Below, in pieces: positions 36,463-45,681 of a stretch of DNA of 64,000 nt (positions are counted from its first letter, which is position 1; every line of letters begins with the position of its first letter). The notes beneath the pieces were generated by a model. That model had not been told where the DNA came from and did no database searches. It saw only the letters and a program-made list of their open reading frames with translations. The DNA comes from Rhodococcus oryzae (lineage in GTDB: Bacteria; Actinomycetota; Actinomycetes; Mycobacteriales; Mycobacteriaceae): NCBI RefSeq assembly GCF_005049235.1, contig NZ_SUMD01000011.1:1-64000 (forward strand), read 5' to 3'. Both the position numbers and the translations under genes were made by a program.

Positions 36463-37053
36463 GTGACAGAGGAATCCGACCGCGAAGACCTACTCCTCAG
36501 CGATGACGAGCGCATGCACGCCCTGAATGCCATCAGCGAGCACTACGCCGCAGGACGGTTGGACACCACCGAGTTCTATGACCGCTCGGAAGCGATCGCC
36601 TCCGCACGCACCCTCGACGTCATGCGTGGTGCCTTCCGGGGACTGCCCGGCGGAATGCCGCTCGAGCAGGTCGACGGTCATCTCCGGAAGATCCCGGTCG
36701 GCGGAACCACCCCCGCGGCCCTGACCACGTCACCTAGCACCGAGGCGGAGCTCTCCTCCCTCCGCAGGCGCGGCGGATTGATCGATTCGCTCGACGGAGT
36801 GATCTTCGGCATCACCCTCGTGACTTTCCTCGTACTGCAACTGGTTGTCGACTGGGACTACGCCTGGGTCGTCTGGCCGTCACTGATCGTCACGCTGAGC
36901 CTCCCCCGGATGATCCTCAGCTTCAGCGACGACGATGAGGAGATCTACGAGGAGTTGAAGACCTCGGAAGCCCGATCACGCAAGCAGCGCCTCCAGGAGG
37001 CCACCGAGCGGATACACGAGCTCGAGACCAAGCGCGACCCCGACACGATCTGA
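36463..37053 (+). CDS. DUF1707 domain membrane protein
   Basis: 196 residues. The DUF1707 domain fills about 9-62 (LLLSDDERMHALNAISEHYA, then GRLDTTEFYDRSEAIASART), followed by a linker, a hydrophobic hairpin at about 112-155 and a charged helical tail that is likely a short coiled coil (EARSRKQRLQEATERIHELE). Start is the GTG at 36463. DUF1707 proteins are common in actinobacteria and are often found with two-component or sigma systems; function unknown. It ends 154 bases before SulP. Confidence 0.82.
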   Translation: MTEESDREDLLLSDDERMHALNAISEHYAAGRLDTTEFYDRSEAIASARTLDVMRGAFRGLPGGMPLEQVDGHLRKIPVGGTTPAALTTSPSTEAELSSLRRRGGLIDSLDGVIFGITLVTFLVLQLVVDWDYAWVVWPSLIVTLSLPRMILSFSDDDEEIYEELKTSEARSRKQRLQEATERIHELETKRDPDTI

Positions 37054-37100
37054 CGGCGCCAGCTCGCAGCCCCTCCACCCACTCTTCCGTAACCGGCGAG

Positions 37101-37185
37101 TAGAGTCTCGCGCGGTCGATGCCAGAGCTGCCCGCCGACCGCGGGGCAGAAGTGCCGCCACCATCACCCGAGGGCTCTCCGCCCT
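37101..37185 (+). promoter_or_regulatory. Candidate promoter and structured leader of the SulP gene
   Basis: A TAGAGT -10-like hexamer (37101-37106) is followed by two hairpins: CTGCCC (37128-37133) with GGGCAG (37144-37149), and AGGGC (37171-37175) with GCCCT (37181-37185) around a TCTCC loop. The second ends 22 bases before the SulP ATG, where it could affect ribosome access. No known riboswitch was recognised. Confidence 0.35.
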
Positions 37186-37207
37186 GCCCTCACGCGAACG
37201 GAATCCG

Positions 37208-38728
37208 ATGGCTGTCACCACCCCTGCCGGCAGCTGGACCGACAATTCGGTTCTCAGTGCCCTGCGCGACCCGCGCCGGCTCAAGACCGAGGTACTGGCC
37301 GGCCTCGTGGTCGCTCTCGCGCTGGTCCCGGAGGCGATCTCGTTCTCGATCATCGCCGGTGTCGACCCCCGCATCGGGCTGTTCGCCTCGTTCACCATGG
37401 CGGTGACGATCGCGATCGTCGGTGGCCGGCCTGCGATGATCTCGGCCGCCACAGGCGCGGTCGCCCTTGTCATCGCGCCCGTCGCACGGGACCACGGCCT
37501 CGACTACCTCGTCGCAACAGTTCTTCTCGCCGGCGCGCTCCAGGTTCTGCTGTCGGTGCTGGGTGTGGCGAAACTGATGCGGTTCATCCCGCGCAGCGTG
37601 ATGGTCGGCTTCGTCAACGCCCTCGCCATTCTGATCTTCGCCGCGCAGCTGCCGCACCTGCTCGGCGTCCCATGGCTGGTCTATCCGATGGTCGCCGTCG
37701 GCCTGTTGATCATGGTGTTCTTCCCGAAGCTCACCACCGCCGTCCCGGCCCCTCTGGTTGCGATCGTGTTGCTCACCGCCGCCACTGTCGTCTTCGCGCT
37801 GAACGTTCCCGACGTCGGCGACGAGGGCGAGCTGCCGTCGAGCCTGCCGACCTTGTTCTTCCCCGACGTCCCCCTGACGATGGAGACGCTGCGGATCATC
37901 GCCCCCTACGCGCTGGCAATGGCCCTGGTCGGGTTGCTTGAGTCGTTGATGACCGCCAAGCTCGTCGACGACATCACCGACACGCACTCGAACAAGACCC
38001 GCGAGGGCTGGGGCCAGGGTGTGGCGAACCTGGTCACCGGGTTCTTCGGCGGCATGGGCGGCTGCGCGATGATCGGCCAGACCATGATCAACGTCAAGGT
38101 TTCCGGCGCCCGCACCCGAATCTCGACCTTCCTGGCAGGCGTGTTCCTACTGATCCTGGTCGTCGGGCTCGGAGACATCGTCGCCCTGATCCCGATGGCG
38201 GCCCTGGTCGCGGTGATGATCATGGTCTCGGTCGGCACCATGGACTGGCACTCGATCACCCCGAAGACGTTGCGCCGCATGCCCAAGAGCGAAACCGCCG
38301 TCATGCTCGCGACGGTCGCTGTCACCGTCGCCACCCACAATCTCGCCTACGGGGTCATCGTCGGGATGATCACCGCGATGGTCCTGTTCGCCCGCCGGGT
38401 CGCGCACCTGACGGACGTGGAGAAGATCTCCGAATCCGACAGCAACCACGACGGCCGCATCGACACCCGCACCTACCGTGTACACGGCGAACTGTTCTTC
38501 GCGTCCAGCAACGACCTGATCTACCAGTTCGATTACCTCGGCGATCCCGATCACGTGATCATCGACCTCTCGGACGCCCACATCTGGGACGCCTCCACCA
38601 TCGCAACGCTCGACGCGATCACCACCAAGTACGCGAGCAGGGGCAAGACCGCCACCATCATCGGCCTCGACGAGGCCTCCGCCGACCGCCACACACTCCT
38701 GTCCGGCCACCTCGGCGCGGGACACTGA
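37208..38728 (+). CDS. SulP-family anion transporter with STAS domain
   Basis: 506 residues. About eleven membrane segments lie between 28 and 420, opening with VLAGLVVALALVPEAISFSIIAGV, the SulP signature region; the cytosolic C-terminal STAS domain occupies about 440-500 (VIIDLSDAHIWDASTIATLD). SulP proteins carry sulfate, bicarbonate or dicarboxylates; this one's ion is not evident. A short acidic linker ISESDSNHDGRIDTR precedes STAS. It has its own candidate promoter and leader, and its stop is 13 bases from the convergent molybdoenzyme gene. Confidence 0.92.
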   Translation: MAVTTPAGSWTDNSVLSALRDPRRLKTEVLAGLVVALALVPEAISFSIIAGVDPRIGLFASFTMAVTIAIVGGRPAMISAATGAVALVIAPVARDHGLDYLVATVLLAGALQVLLSVLGVAKLMRFIPRSVMVGFVNALAILIFAAQLPHLLGVPWLVYPMVAVGLLIMVFFPKLTTAVPAPLVAIVLLTAATVVFALNVPDVGDEGELPSSLPTLFFPDVPLTMETLRIIAPYALAMALVGLLESLMTAKLVDDITDTHSNKTREGWGQGVANLVTGFFGGMGGCAMIGQTMINVKVSGARTRISTFLAGVFLLILVVGLGDIVALIPMAALVAVMIMVSVGTMDWHSITPKTLRRMPKSETAVMLATVAVTVATHNLAYGVIVGMITAMVLFARRVAHLTDVEKISESDSNHDGRIDTRTYRVHGELFFASSNDLIYQFDYLGDPDHVIIDLSDAHIWDASTIATLDAITTKYASRGKTATIIGLDEASADRHTLLSGHLGAGH

Positions 38729-38741
38729 CCGCGGCGCTCGC

Positions 38742-41048
38742 TCAGCGCGGCCGGATCGTGGGCGGGTCGTAGGCGCGGATCGGCGGCAGCTCGTCGTCGA
38801 ACCGCTCGACCTGCACAAGAACGTGCTGACCGGTGCAGCCGCGAGCCAGGCTCGAGGTGCCGACGTCGGCGGTGAGGACGTTCGGATTGCCGTGCACGCA
38901 CATCGAATCCGGGTCGGCGGGGTCCAACGGATCGAACCAGGCGCCCGTCGAGAGTTGGACGACGCGGACCCGCACGCCCTCGTCGAGCACCGCCCCGGCC
39001 AGGCAGGCGCCCCGGTCGTTGAATACCCGGACCACGTCTCCGTCCGCGATACCGCGGGCGGCCGCGTCGTCGGGGTGCAGCCGGATCGGCTCGCGCCCCT
39101 GCACTTTCGAGTTCTGACTGGTGGCGCCGTGGTCGAGTTGGCTGTGCAGCCGGGTCTTCGGCTGATTCGCGATCAGGTGCAGCGGGAAGGCCTCGGCCCG
39201 CCGACCACCGAGCCATTCCTCCGGCTCGTACCAGGTCGGGTGTCCGGCGCAGTCCTCGTAGCCGAAGCCGTCGATGACGGCCGAGAAGATCTCGATCTTG
39301 CCGCTCGGGGTGCGCAACGCGTTGACCTCGGGATCGGCCCGGAACTCCTCGAAGAGCGTCAGCTCCTCCTCGGTGCGCATCCGGACGTGCCCGCGCCGCC
39401 AGAACTCGTCGAACTCCGGCGCCTCCCCGCCGTCCGCGAGGACATACCCGCGCCACTGGCCGTAGAGGTGCTCGATCCATTCCCCCGCGGTGCGGCCCTC
39501 GGTGAACCGCTCCCCGAACCCGAGCCGCTGCGCGAGCGCGGCGAAGGTGTCGTAGTCGTCGCGGGCATCGGCGAATCGCGGTGTGGCGGCATGCATCGCG
39601 ACCATCAGCGGATCGTTGCGCGTGCAGGACAGGTCCTCGCGTTCGAGGGACGTCGTGGACGGGACGACGATGTCGGCGTGCTTGGCCATCTGCGTCCAGT
39701 ACGGGTCGTGCACGACGATCGTGTCCGGCCGGGCCATCGCGCGGCGCAGCCGGCCGAGGTCCTGGTGGTGATGAAAGGGGTTGCCCCCGGCCCAGTACAC
39801 CAGCCGGATGTCGGGAAAGGTGCGGCGCTGACCGTCGAAGTCGTAGTCCTGCCCCGGATTCAGCAGCAGGTCCGAAATCGCCGCCACCGGGATGGAGTCC
39901 GACACCGGGTTGGTTCCCTGGAACAGGGTCGGCAGCGGGTACGGCACCGGCGCCAGGCCCGGCTCGTTCATCGAGCCGTACCCGTGCCCGAAACCGCCTC
40001 CCGGCAAACCGATCTGGCCGAGCATGGCGGCCAGGGTGATGCCCGCCCACGGCGCCTGCTCGCCGTGTCGCACCCGTTGCAGCGACCAGGTGACCGAAAT
40101 CAGGGTGCGGCCCTCGGCCATTCGGCGGGCCAGGTCGGCGATGGCGTCGGCCGGCAGGCCCGACAGCTCTGCCGCCCACTCGGGCGTCTTCGCGACGCCG
40201 TCCGCCTTGCCCAGCAGGTACTCCTCGAACACCTCATAGCCGGTGCAGTAGCGGTCCAGGAACTCCCGGTCCGCGAGCCCCTCGTCGGCGAGCACGTAGG
40301 CGCAGGCGAGCATCATGGCCACGTCGGTCCCCGGACGCGGTGCGAGCCACTCCGCCTCGCCGTGCAGGTCGTCGCGCAACGGGCTGATGGACACGATCCG
40401 GCCGCCCCGCGCCCGCAGCGCGTCGAGCGCGGCGCGGGTGGGGTGATGGCTGGTGCCTCCGTCGTTGACGGCGGTGTTCTTGAGCGGCACTCCCCCGAAG
40501 CACACCATCAGGTCGGTCTCGCGGGCGATGACGTCCCAGTTCGTGGAGCGGGCGAACATCTTCCAGTGCGTCCCGACCACGCGCGGCATGATCACGCCGG
40601 TCGCGCCGAGCGAGTAGCTGTGCTCGGAGCGGGTGTAGCCGCCGAGCATCTTGAGGAATCGGTGGACCTGACTCTGTGCGTGGTGGAAACGGCCGGGCGA
40701 GGACCAGCCGTAGGAGCCGCCGTAGATCGCGCGGTTGCCGTGGGTGCCCACCACGCGGCGCAGCTCACCGGCGAGGAGGTCGGTCAGCTCGTCCCAGGAC
40801 ACCGCGACGAACTCGTCGGATCCCCGCTGCTCGGACGGCCCTGGACCCTTCTCGAGCCAGCCACGCCTGACGGCCGGGCCCGCCACCCGCGAGCGATGCC
40901 GGACCGAGCCGACCGCGTTCGCGAGGATCGGTGAGGGATCGCCGTCGCCGGGGTACGGATGCACCGCGGTGATGTCGGTGCCGTCGGATTCCGCCTCGAA
41001 CATGCCCCAATGCGCCATGTGCTGGCGGCGCGCGGTTCCCGAACTCAT
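38742..41048 (-). CDS. Molybdopterin oxidoreductase, biotin/methionine sulfoxide reductase type (BisC-like)
   Basis: 768 residues, DMSO reductase family. The protein lacks an N-terminal Fe-S cluster motif and a Tat signal, so it resembles cytosolic BisC rather than TorA. The segment GSYGWSSPGR (111-120) carries the serine (probably S117) that ligates molybdenum in this subgroup. GGNPFHHHQDL and STTSLEREDLSCTRND bind the bis-MGD cofactor; the C-terminal domain carries ANQPKTRLHSQLDHG. BisC-type enzymes reduce biotin sulfoxide, free methionine sulfoxide and other N- or S-oxides. Start at ATG 41048. No redox partner or molybdenum cofactor gene adjoins it. Confidence 0.88.
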   Translation of the reverse strand: MSSGTARRQHMAHWGMFEAESDGTDITAVHPYPGDGDPSPILANAVGSVRHRSRVAGPAVRRGWLEKGPGPSEQRGSDEFVAVSWDELTDLLAGELRRVVGTHGNRAIYGGSYGWSSPGRFHHAQSQVHRFLKMLGGYTRSEHSYSLGATGVIMPRVVGTHWKMFARSTNWDVIARETDLMVCFGGVPLKNTAVNDGGTSHHPTRAALDALRARGGRIVSISPLRDDLHGEAEWLAPRPGTDVAMMLACAYVLADEGLADREFLDRYCTGYEVFEEYLLGKADGVAKTPEWAAELSGLPADAIADLARRMAEGRTLISVTWSLQRVRHGEQAPWAGITLAAMLGQIGLPGGGFGHGYGSMNEPGLAPVPYPLPTLFQGTNPVSDSIPVAAISDLLLNPGQDYDFDGQRRTFPDIRLVYWAGGNPFHHHQDLGRLRRAMARPDTIVVHDPYWTQMAKHADIVVPSTTSLEREDLSCTRNDPLMVAMHAATPRFADARDDYDTFAALAQRLGFGERFTEGRTAGEWIEHLYGQWRGYVLADGGEAPEFDEFWRRGHVRMRTEEELTLFEEFRADPEVNALRTPSGKIEIFSAVIDGFGYEDCAGHPTWYEPEEWLGGRRAEAFPLHLIANQPKTRLHSQLDHGATSQNSKVQGREPIRLHPDDAAARGIADGDVVRVFNDRGACLAGAVLDEGVRVRVVQLSTGAWFDPLDPADPDSMCVHGNPNVLTADVGTSSLARGCTGQHVLVQVERFDDELPPIRAYDPPTIRPR

Positions 41049-41124
41049 GGCGGCCAGTCTGCCACCAGCGCAGGCGCCGCCCCGAACACCCTCGAACGCC
41101 CGGTTTTGGGTGTATGCCTGATTC

Positions 41125-43620
41125 ATGGGTCGCGGCGACGGACCGGCTCCACATGTCCTGGAACTTCGCATTCACGGGGTGAGCAACACCCCGCCGCACG
41201 ACATGCTCGACGTGCAGGCGGACCAGGTGCACCGGGTGATCGGCGACCAGCTCGCCGGGTTCTGGACCGTCGACGGTGATGCCGCGGCCGAGTTCACCCC
41301 CGAGCAGCGCGGATACACGCCGCCGGGGATCCGGCGCGAGGCCTACTCGTGGGGTGGGCTGGCGCGCACGACGCCGGGAGGCACGGCGCCCCTCGGCCAG
41401 GCGGTGCTCGCCGTGGTGATCAGGGCGGCCTGGTGCCTGGTGCTGCCGTACGGACTGACGAACCTGGCGTACTGGGCGCGGAATCTCTGTACGACGCCGG
41501 CGCAGGTGCGCCGGACCGCCACCCTGGTCCGGCTGTTCGGGCTCGGCCTCACGCTGCTGTTCGTCAGCGCCGTGGTGACGGTCTCGTCGGACCTGATCGC
41601 GCTGCAGTATCTGGAGCACGGGTCCGGGAACCTGCCCTCGCAGTTCCAGGCCGTCGCGGATCTGCCCCCGCAACGGCGACTGGCGGTGTCCCTGCTGGTG
41701 CCCGCCGCCGCGCTGGCGGTGCTGTGGTTTGTCTCGTCGCGGTCGCGCACCCGCTACGACGTGGACGGTGCTCAGCAGACCGCGGAGACGGCGGATGCCA
41801 CACCGGTACTGCGGCGGCACGGGTTCTGGAACAACCGCGGCCATGCCACCGAGACCGCGGTAATCCACGTCGCCGCCGGAGTGGCGGGCACCGTGGCGAT
41901 GTCCGCGCTGTTCGCCCCTCCCCGCGACGAGCCTTTCGGCTGGGTGTTCTCGGCGATCGCGATCGTCGCGGTGTTGGCGATGGTCGCGGGTGCGGTGCGG
42001 CTGGTGCTCACGAGCGAGCGCGGTGTGGACGTGCCGGTCTCGCGCACGGAGGCGGGCGTGCCCGCGGCGACCTGGGCGGTGGTCGCGGTCAGCGCGGCGG
42101 CCTTCGTGGCGCAGTCGCTGTTGCTCGCGTTCGGGCCCCACGCCGCGAAAACTCCGGGTGGGGAGGCGCCGCGGCTCGACGGCCTGGTCGCGGTGCCCGC
42201 GGTCCTCGTTCTCGTGTTGCTGGCGCTGGCGCTGGCGGGACTCTCGGTCCGGCGGATGTCGCCGTGGTGGACGGTCGCGCTGGCGACCACGCTCGGCGTG
42301 GCGGCGGTCGCGTACCTCTGTGGGCAGCGGGGGCCTGCGGTGGTCGTAGGCGCGGCCGTCTTCCTCGTCTTGCTCGCACTCGCGTTGCCCGGGAGCGAAT
42401 TCCAGGCCTGGTCGGGCCGGGCCGTCGGTGTCTTCCTGCTGTTGGCGCTCGGCGGCGCCATGCTGCTGTCGAACCTCGTGGTGGTCGGCGTCGGAAACTG
42501 GCTCAACAGCTCCAGCGGGGCCGCGGAGCTCGTGTCGGACCACCCGGCGGGTGACCAGACCGAGATCCGCATCCCGGCGATCTTCGCCTGGTTCGGCGTC
42601 GGGCTGGTCGCCTCGGCCGCCGTGCTGGTGGTCGTGCTCGTGGTGGTGGGGTGCTGCGCCGTTCGGTGGGCCTCATTCGTCCGGGCCCGCAGCGGGGATG
42701 CCGCGGCATCCCCGGCGACCGCGGACGCGATGGCGCTCGCGGACCCGGACACCGTCCCCACCAAGCGGCTCGCCAACGCCGCCCATCGCGCCGAACCAGC
42801 GATCGGCGTGCTCGCCGCGCTCGCCCTCCTCGCGCTGCTCCCCTGCGTGATCCTGCCGCTGCGGCCATGGCAGCCCGACGAGGAACCCCCGCCTCTGCAC
42901 GTCCTCGCCACCTGGGGCGCGCTGTTCGCCGCGGCACTCGCGGCGGCGCTGGTGGGAGCCCTGGCGCTACGGCCACGCAGCGGCAGGCCGCTCGGCATCG
43001 TGTGGGATCTGCTGGGTCTGGTCCCGCGGGCGGCGCACCCGTTCGGCCCGCCGAGCTACTCGGAGCGGGCGGTGCCGGAACTCGTCGCGCGGTGCGACGC
43101 CTGGCTCCGCGCGGCCGACGGGAACCGGGTGGTGCTCTCGGCCCACTCGATGGGGTCCGTGCTGGCCGTCGCGGCGCTACTGGACCCACGATCCGAGGCA
43201 CTGGCCGAGCGCGGCGCCCTGCTCACCTACGGGTCCCAATTGCGCGCCTACTTCGGCCGCATCTTCCCGGAACTGTTCGGACCCGACGCGATCGCGAACG
43301 CGCCTGCATCGGGTGCGCGTCCACTCGCGCCCGACGAGTTCCGGGGCGACGACGCCGGCCCGCCGACACAGCCCCGCGCGGAGACCCTGACCGGCCTGCT
43401 CCGAGGAACACCCGGGCACCCGCGGTGGATCAACCTGTGGCGCAAGACCGACCATCTGGGTTTCCCGGCCTACTCACGACTGCGGAACCGAGTGGACGTG
43501 CGGGCCGACGAGGTCGACAGGTCCGGGTACCTGCCGACCGTCGCCGGCCACAGCGGCTACGTCCGCACCCCGCAGTACCGGGACGCGCTCGCGGAGTTGC
43601 GGCGGTTGATCGGGGCGTGA
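41125..43620 (+). CDS. Large integral membrane protein with split alpha/beta-hydrolase features
   Basis: 831 residues, conserved uncharacterised type. The N-terminus ELRIHGVSNTPPHDML (13-28) looks like the first strand and oxyanion loop of a hydrolase, then EAYSWGGL. Residues about 85-625 hold ten or more hydrophobic helices. The C-terminal 200 residues are soluble and contain a nucleophile elbow AHSMGSV with Ser675, then TYGSQLRAYFGRIFPELFG and a late GHSGY that could supply the histidine. If the ends fold together, the membrane block is an insertion inside a lipase-like domain. The reading is inference from motifs. Divergent from the molybdoenzyme by 76 bases; five bases from the hemQ stop. 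Confidence 0.72.
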   Translation: MGRGDGPAPHVLELRIHGVSNTPPHDMLDVQADQVHRVIGDQLAGFWTVDGDAAAEFTPEQRGYTPPGIRREAYSWGGLARTTPGGTAPLGQAVLAVVIRAAWCLVLPYGLTNLAYWARNLCTTPAQVRRTATLVRLFGLGLTLLFVSAVVTVSSDLIALQYLEHGSGNLPSQFQAVADLPPQRRLAVSLLVPAAALAVLWFVSSRSRTRYDVDGAQQTAETADATPVLRRHGFWNNRGHATETAVIHVAAGVAGTVAMSALFAPPRDEPFGWVFSAIAIVAVLAMVAGAVRLVLTSERGVDVPVSRTEAGVPAATWAVVAVSAAAFVAQSLLLAFGPHAAKTPGGEAPRLDGLVAVPAVLVLVLLALALAGLSVRRMSPWWTVALATTLGVAAVAYLCGQRGPAVVVGAAVFLVLLALALPGSEFQAWSGRAVGVFLLLALGGAMLLSNLVVVGVGNWLNSSSGAAELVSDHPAGDQTEIRIPAIFAWFGVGLVASAAVLVVVLVVVGCCAVRWASFVRARSGDAAASPATADAMALADPDTVPTKRLANAAHRAEPAIGVLAALALLALLPCVILPLRPWQPDEEPPPLHVLATWGALFAAALAAALVGALALRPRSGRPLGIVWDLLGLVPRAAHPFGPPSYSERAVPELVARCDAWLRAADGNRVVLSAHSMGSVLAVAALLDPRSEALAERGALLTYGSQLRAYFGRIFPELFGPDAIANAPASGARPLAPDEFRGDDAGPPTQPRAETLTGLLRGTPGHPRWINLWRKTDHLGFPAYSRLRNRVDVRADEVDRSGYLPTVAGHSGYVRTPQYRDALAELRRLIGA

Positions 43621-43625
43621 GCCCG

Positions 43626-44321
43626 TCAGGGCAGGGACGCGATGAGCTTCTCGACGTCCACCCGGGGGCCCGTGAAGAACGGGACCTCTTCGCGCACGTG
43701 CATCCGCGCCTCGGTGGCACGCAGGTCACGCATCAGGTCGACGATCCGGTCGAGCTCGGGTGCCTCGAACGCGAGGATCCACTCGTAGTCGCCGAGTGCG
43801 AAGGCGGGGATGGTGTTCGCGCGCACGTCCGGGTAACCGCGACCCGCCTTGCCGTGGTCGGCGAGCATCTTGCGGCGCTCGTCGTCCGGGAGCAGGTACC
43901 ACTCGTAGGACCGCACGAACGGGTATACGCAGATGTAGGCGCCCGGCTCCTCACCCGCGACGAAGGCGGGCAGGTGGCTCTTGTTGAACTCCGCGGGACG
44001 GTGCAGCGCGACGTTGCTCCACACCGGGTCGCTCGCGCGACCGAGGATGGTGGTGCGCCGGAAGTCGGCGTAGAGCTTCTGCAGATCCTCCAACTTCTCC
44101 GCGTGCGTCCAGATCAGGAAGTCCGCATCGGCGCGCATCCCGGCGATGTCGTAGACGCCGCGGACGGTCGCGTCGGTGTCCTCGAAGGAATCGAAGAACG
44201 CCTTCGCGTCGTCGATCGCCTTGGTGCGGTCCTCTTCGAGGACTCCCGGCTGCACCTGGAACACCGAGAACATAGCGTAGCGGAGCGTGGAGTTGAGCTT
44301 GTCGTAATCGAGGCGTGCCAT
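43626..44321 (-). CDS. hemQ: Coproheme decarboxylase (HemQ/ChdC)
   Basis: 231 residues, chlorite-dismutase-like fold. It decarboxylates Fe-coproporphyrin III to haem b with hydrogen peroxide, the last step of the coproporphyrin-dependent pathway in Gram-positives. Landmarks are [16 protein letters not shown], which holds the likely catalytic tyrosine of actinobacterial enzymes, [10 protein letters not shown] with the proximal histidine, and [15 protein letters not shown]. Start ATG 44321 gives [18 protein letters not shown], normal for the family. It follows hemY by four bases, so the three haem genes form one operon. Confidence 0.95.
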   Translation of the reverse strand: MARLDYDKLNSTLRYAMFSVFQVQPGVLEEDRTKAIDDAKAFFDSFEDTDATVRGVYDIAGMRADADFLIWTHAEKLEDLQKLYADFRRTTILGRASDPVWSNVALHRPAEFNKSHLPAFVAGEEPGAYICVYPFVRSYEWYLLPDDERRKMLADHGKAGRGYPDVRANTIPAFALGDYEWILAFEAPELDRIVDLMRDLRATEARMHVREEVPFFTGPRVDVEKLIASLP

Positions 44322-44325
44322 GGCT

Positions 44326-45681
44326 CTATCGTGCCATCTGCTCCGCGACCGTGGTCGCCGCCGTCGTCGCCGCCGCCACGCAGGCGGGCACGCCGACGCC
44401 GTGCAGCAGCGCCCCCGCGACGGCGAGCCCGGGCAGCGCGCCGATCGACTCCTCGATGACCTGCACGCGGTCGAGGTGGCCCGGCCCGTACTGGGGCAGC
44501 CCACCGTGCCAGCGCTGCACGACCGCGTCGACCGGATCGACCCGAAGACCGGTCACCGTCTCGAGGTCCGCGCGGGCGGCCGCGACGAGTTCGGTGTCGG
44601 GGGCGTCGACGATGTCCGCGTCCCCGAACCGCCCGAACGAGGCCCGCACCAGCGCCCCGCCGCGCTCGGCCAGGTGCGGCCATTTGCGGCTGGACAGCGT
44701 GAAGGCCTTGGCCCGCACGGCTTCCCCGGTAGCGACCAGGATGCCGGAGTTCTGCGGCAGCGGCGTCCCCTCTGCCAGCGCGAGGGCGACGACGACCGAC
44801 GAGGCCAGCGGGATCTGTGCGGCGGCCGCACTCGCGGCGGGCGAGACCTCGGACAGCAGTGCGGCCAGCGACGGCGCGGGCACGGCCAGGACGACGCCGT
44901 CGACCCGGCCGACCGGATCGATCCACCACCCCGTCCCGTCGAGCGAGCGAGACAGGCCCGACGCGTCCGCGCGCAGCACCGTCGCGGCCGCTCGTTCGGT
45001 CAGGGCGTCGAGCAGCACGCCGTAGCCGTCGCGAAGCCCGCCGAACACCGGGCCGGGGCTTGGCTCCGGGAGCGCCTGCGCGACCGCCGCGGACAGGTTG
45101 GCGGCGCCGCGGTCCAGCGCCGCGGCCAGGGTCGGTAGTGCCGCGCGCACGCCGATCGAGTCCGACAGTCCCGAGTACACACCGCCGAGCAGCGGGTCAA
45201 CCGAGCGACGCACCACCTGCTCGCCGAAGCGGGAGCCGACCAGGGTCGCGACATCGATGTCGGAGCCGGGCAGCCAGTCCAGCGGGACGCCCGGCTCGGC
45301 GGCGATCCGGGCCAGCGTCTGCTGGTCGACGAGTCCCGCCATCGACTCCGGTCCCGCCGGGATGCCCATCAGGGTGCCCCCCGGCAGCGGGTGCAGCGTG
45401 TCCCCGGACCAGATCAGCGGGCGCACCCCGGCCGGGGCGACCATCTGGTCGGACAGGCCGAGTTCGGCGAGCAACGCGGGCACCTCGGGCCGCCGGGCGA
45501 TGAAGGCCTCCGCGCCGACGTCGACGCCGTCTCCCGCCAGCTGCGTTGTCCGCAACTTGCCGCCGACGCGCCCTGACGCCTCGACCATCGTGATGACGGC
45601 GTCGGGCCCGAGCCGCTGCCGCAGTCGATACGCGGCCACGAGGCCGGAGATGCCCCCACCGATGACGGCGACCGATGTCAC
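44326..45681 (-). CDS. hemY: Coproporphyrinogen III / protoporphyrinogen oxidase (HemY)
   Basis: 451 residues. FAD-binding Rossmann motif [17 protein letters not shown] at the N-terminus and the E in [14 protein letters not shown]-terminal [13 protein letters not shown] and [18 protein letters not shown] are typical of oxygen-dependent HemY. In actinobacteria the enzyme oxidises coproporphyrinogen III to coproporphyrin III ahead of ferrochelatase and HemQ. The GTG start at 45681 overlaps the hemE stop as GTGA. hemH is not in the window. Confidence 0.94.
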   Translation of the reverse strand: MTSVAVIGGGISGLVAAYRLRQRLGPDAVITMVEASGRVGGKLRTTQLAGDGVDVGAEAFIARRPEVPALLAELGLSDQMVAPAGVRPLIWSGDTLHPLPGGTLMGIPAGPESMAGLVDQQTLARIAAEPGVPLDWLPGSDIDVATLVGSRFGEQVVRRSVDPLLGGVYSGLSDSIGVRAALPTLAAALDRGAANLSAAVAQALPEPSPGPVFGGLRDGYGVLLDALTERAAATVLRADASGLSRSLDGTGWWIDPVGRVDGVVLAVPAPSLAALLSEVSPAASAAAAQIPLASSVVVALALAEGTPLPQNSGILVATGEAVRAKAFTLSSRKWPHLAERGGALVRASFGRFGDADIVDAPDTELVAAARADLETVTGLRVDPVDAVVQRWHGGLPQYGPGHLDRVQVIEESIGALPGLAVAGALLHGVGVPACVAAATTAATTVAEQMAR

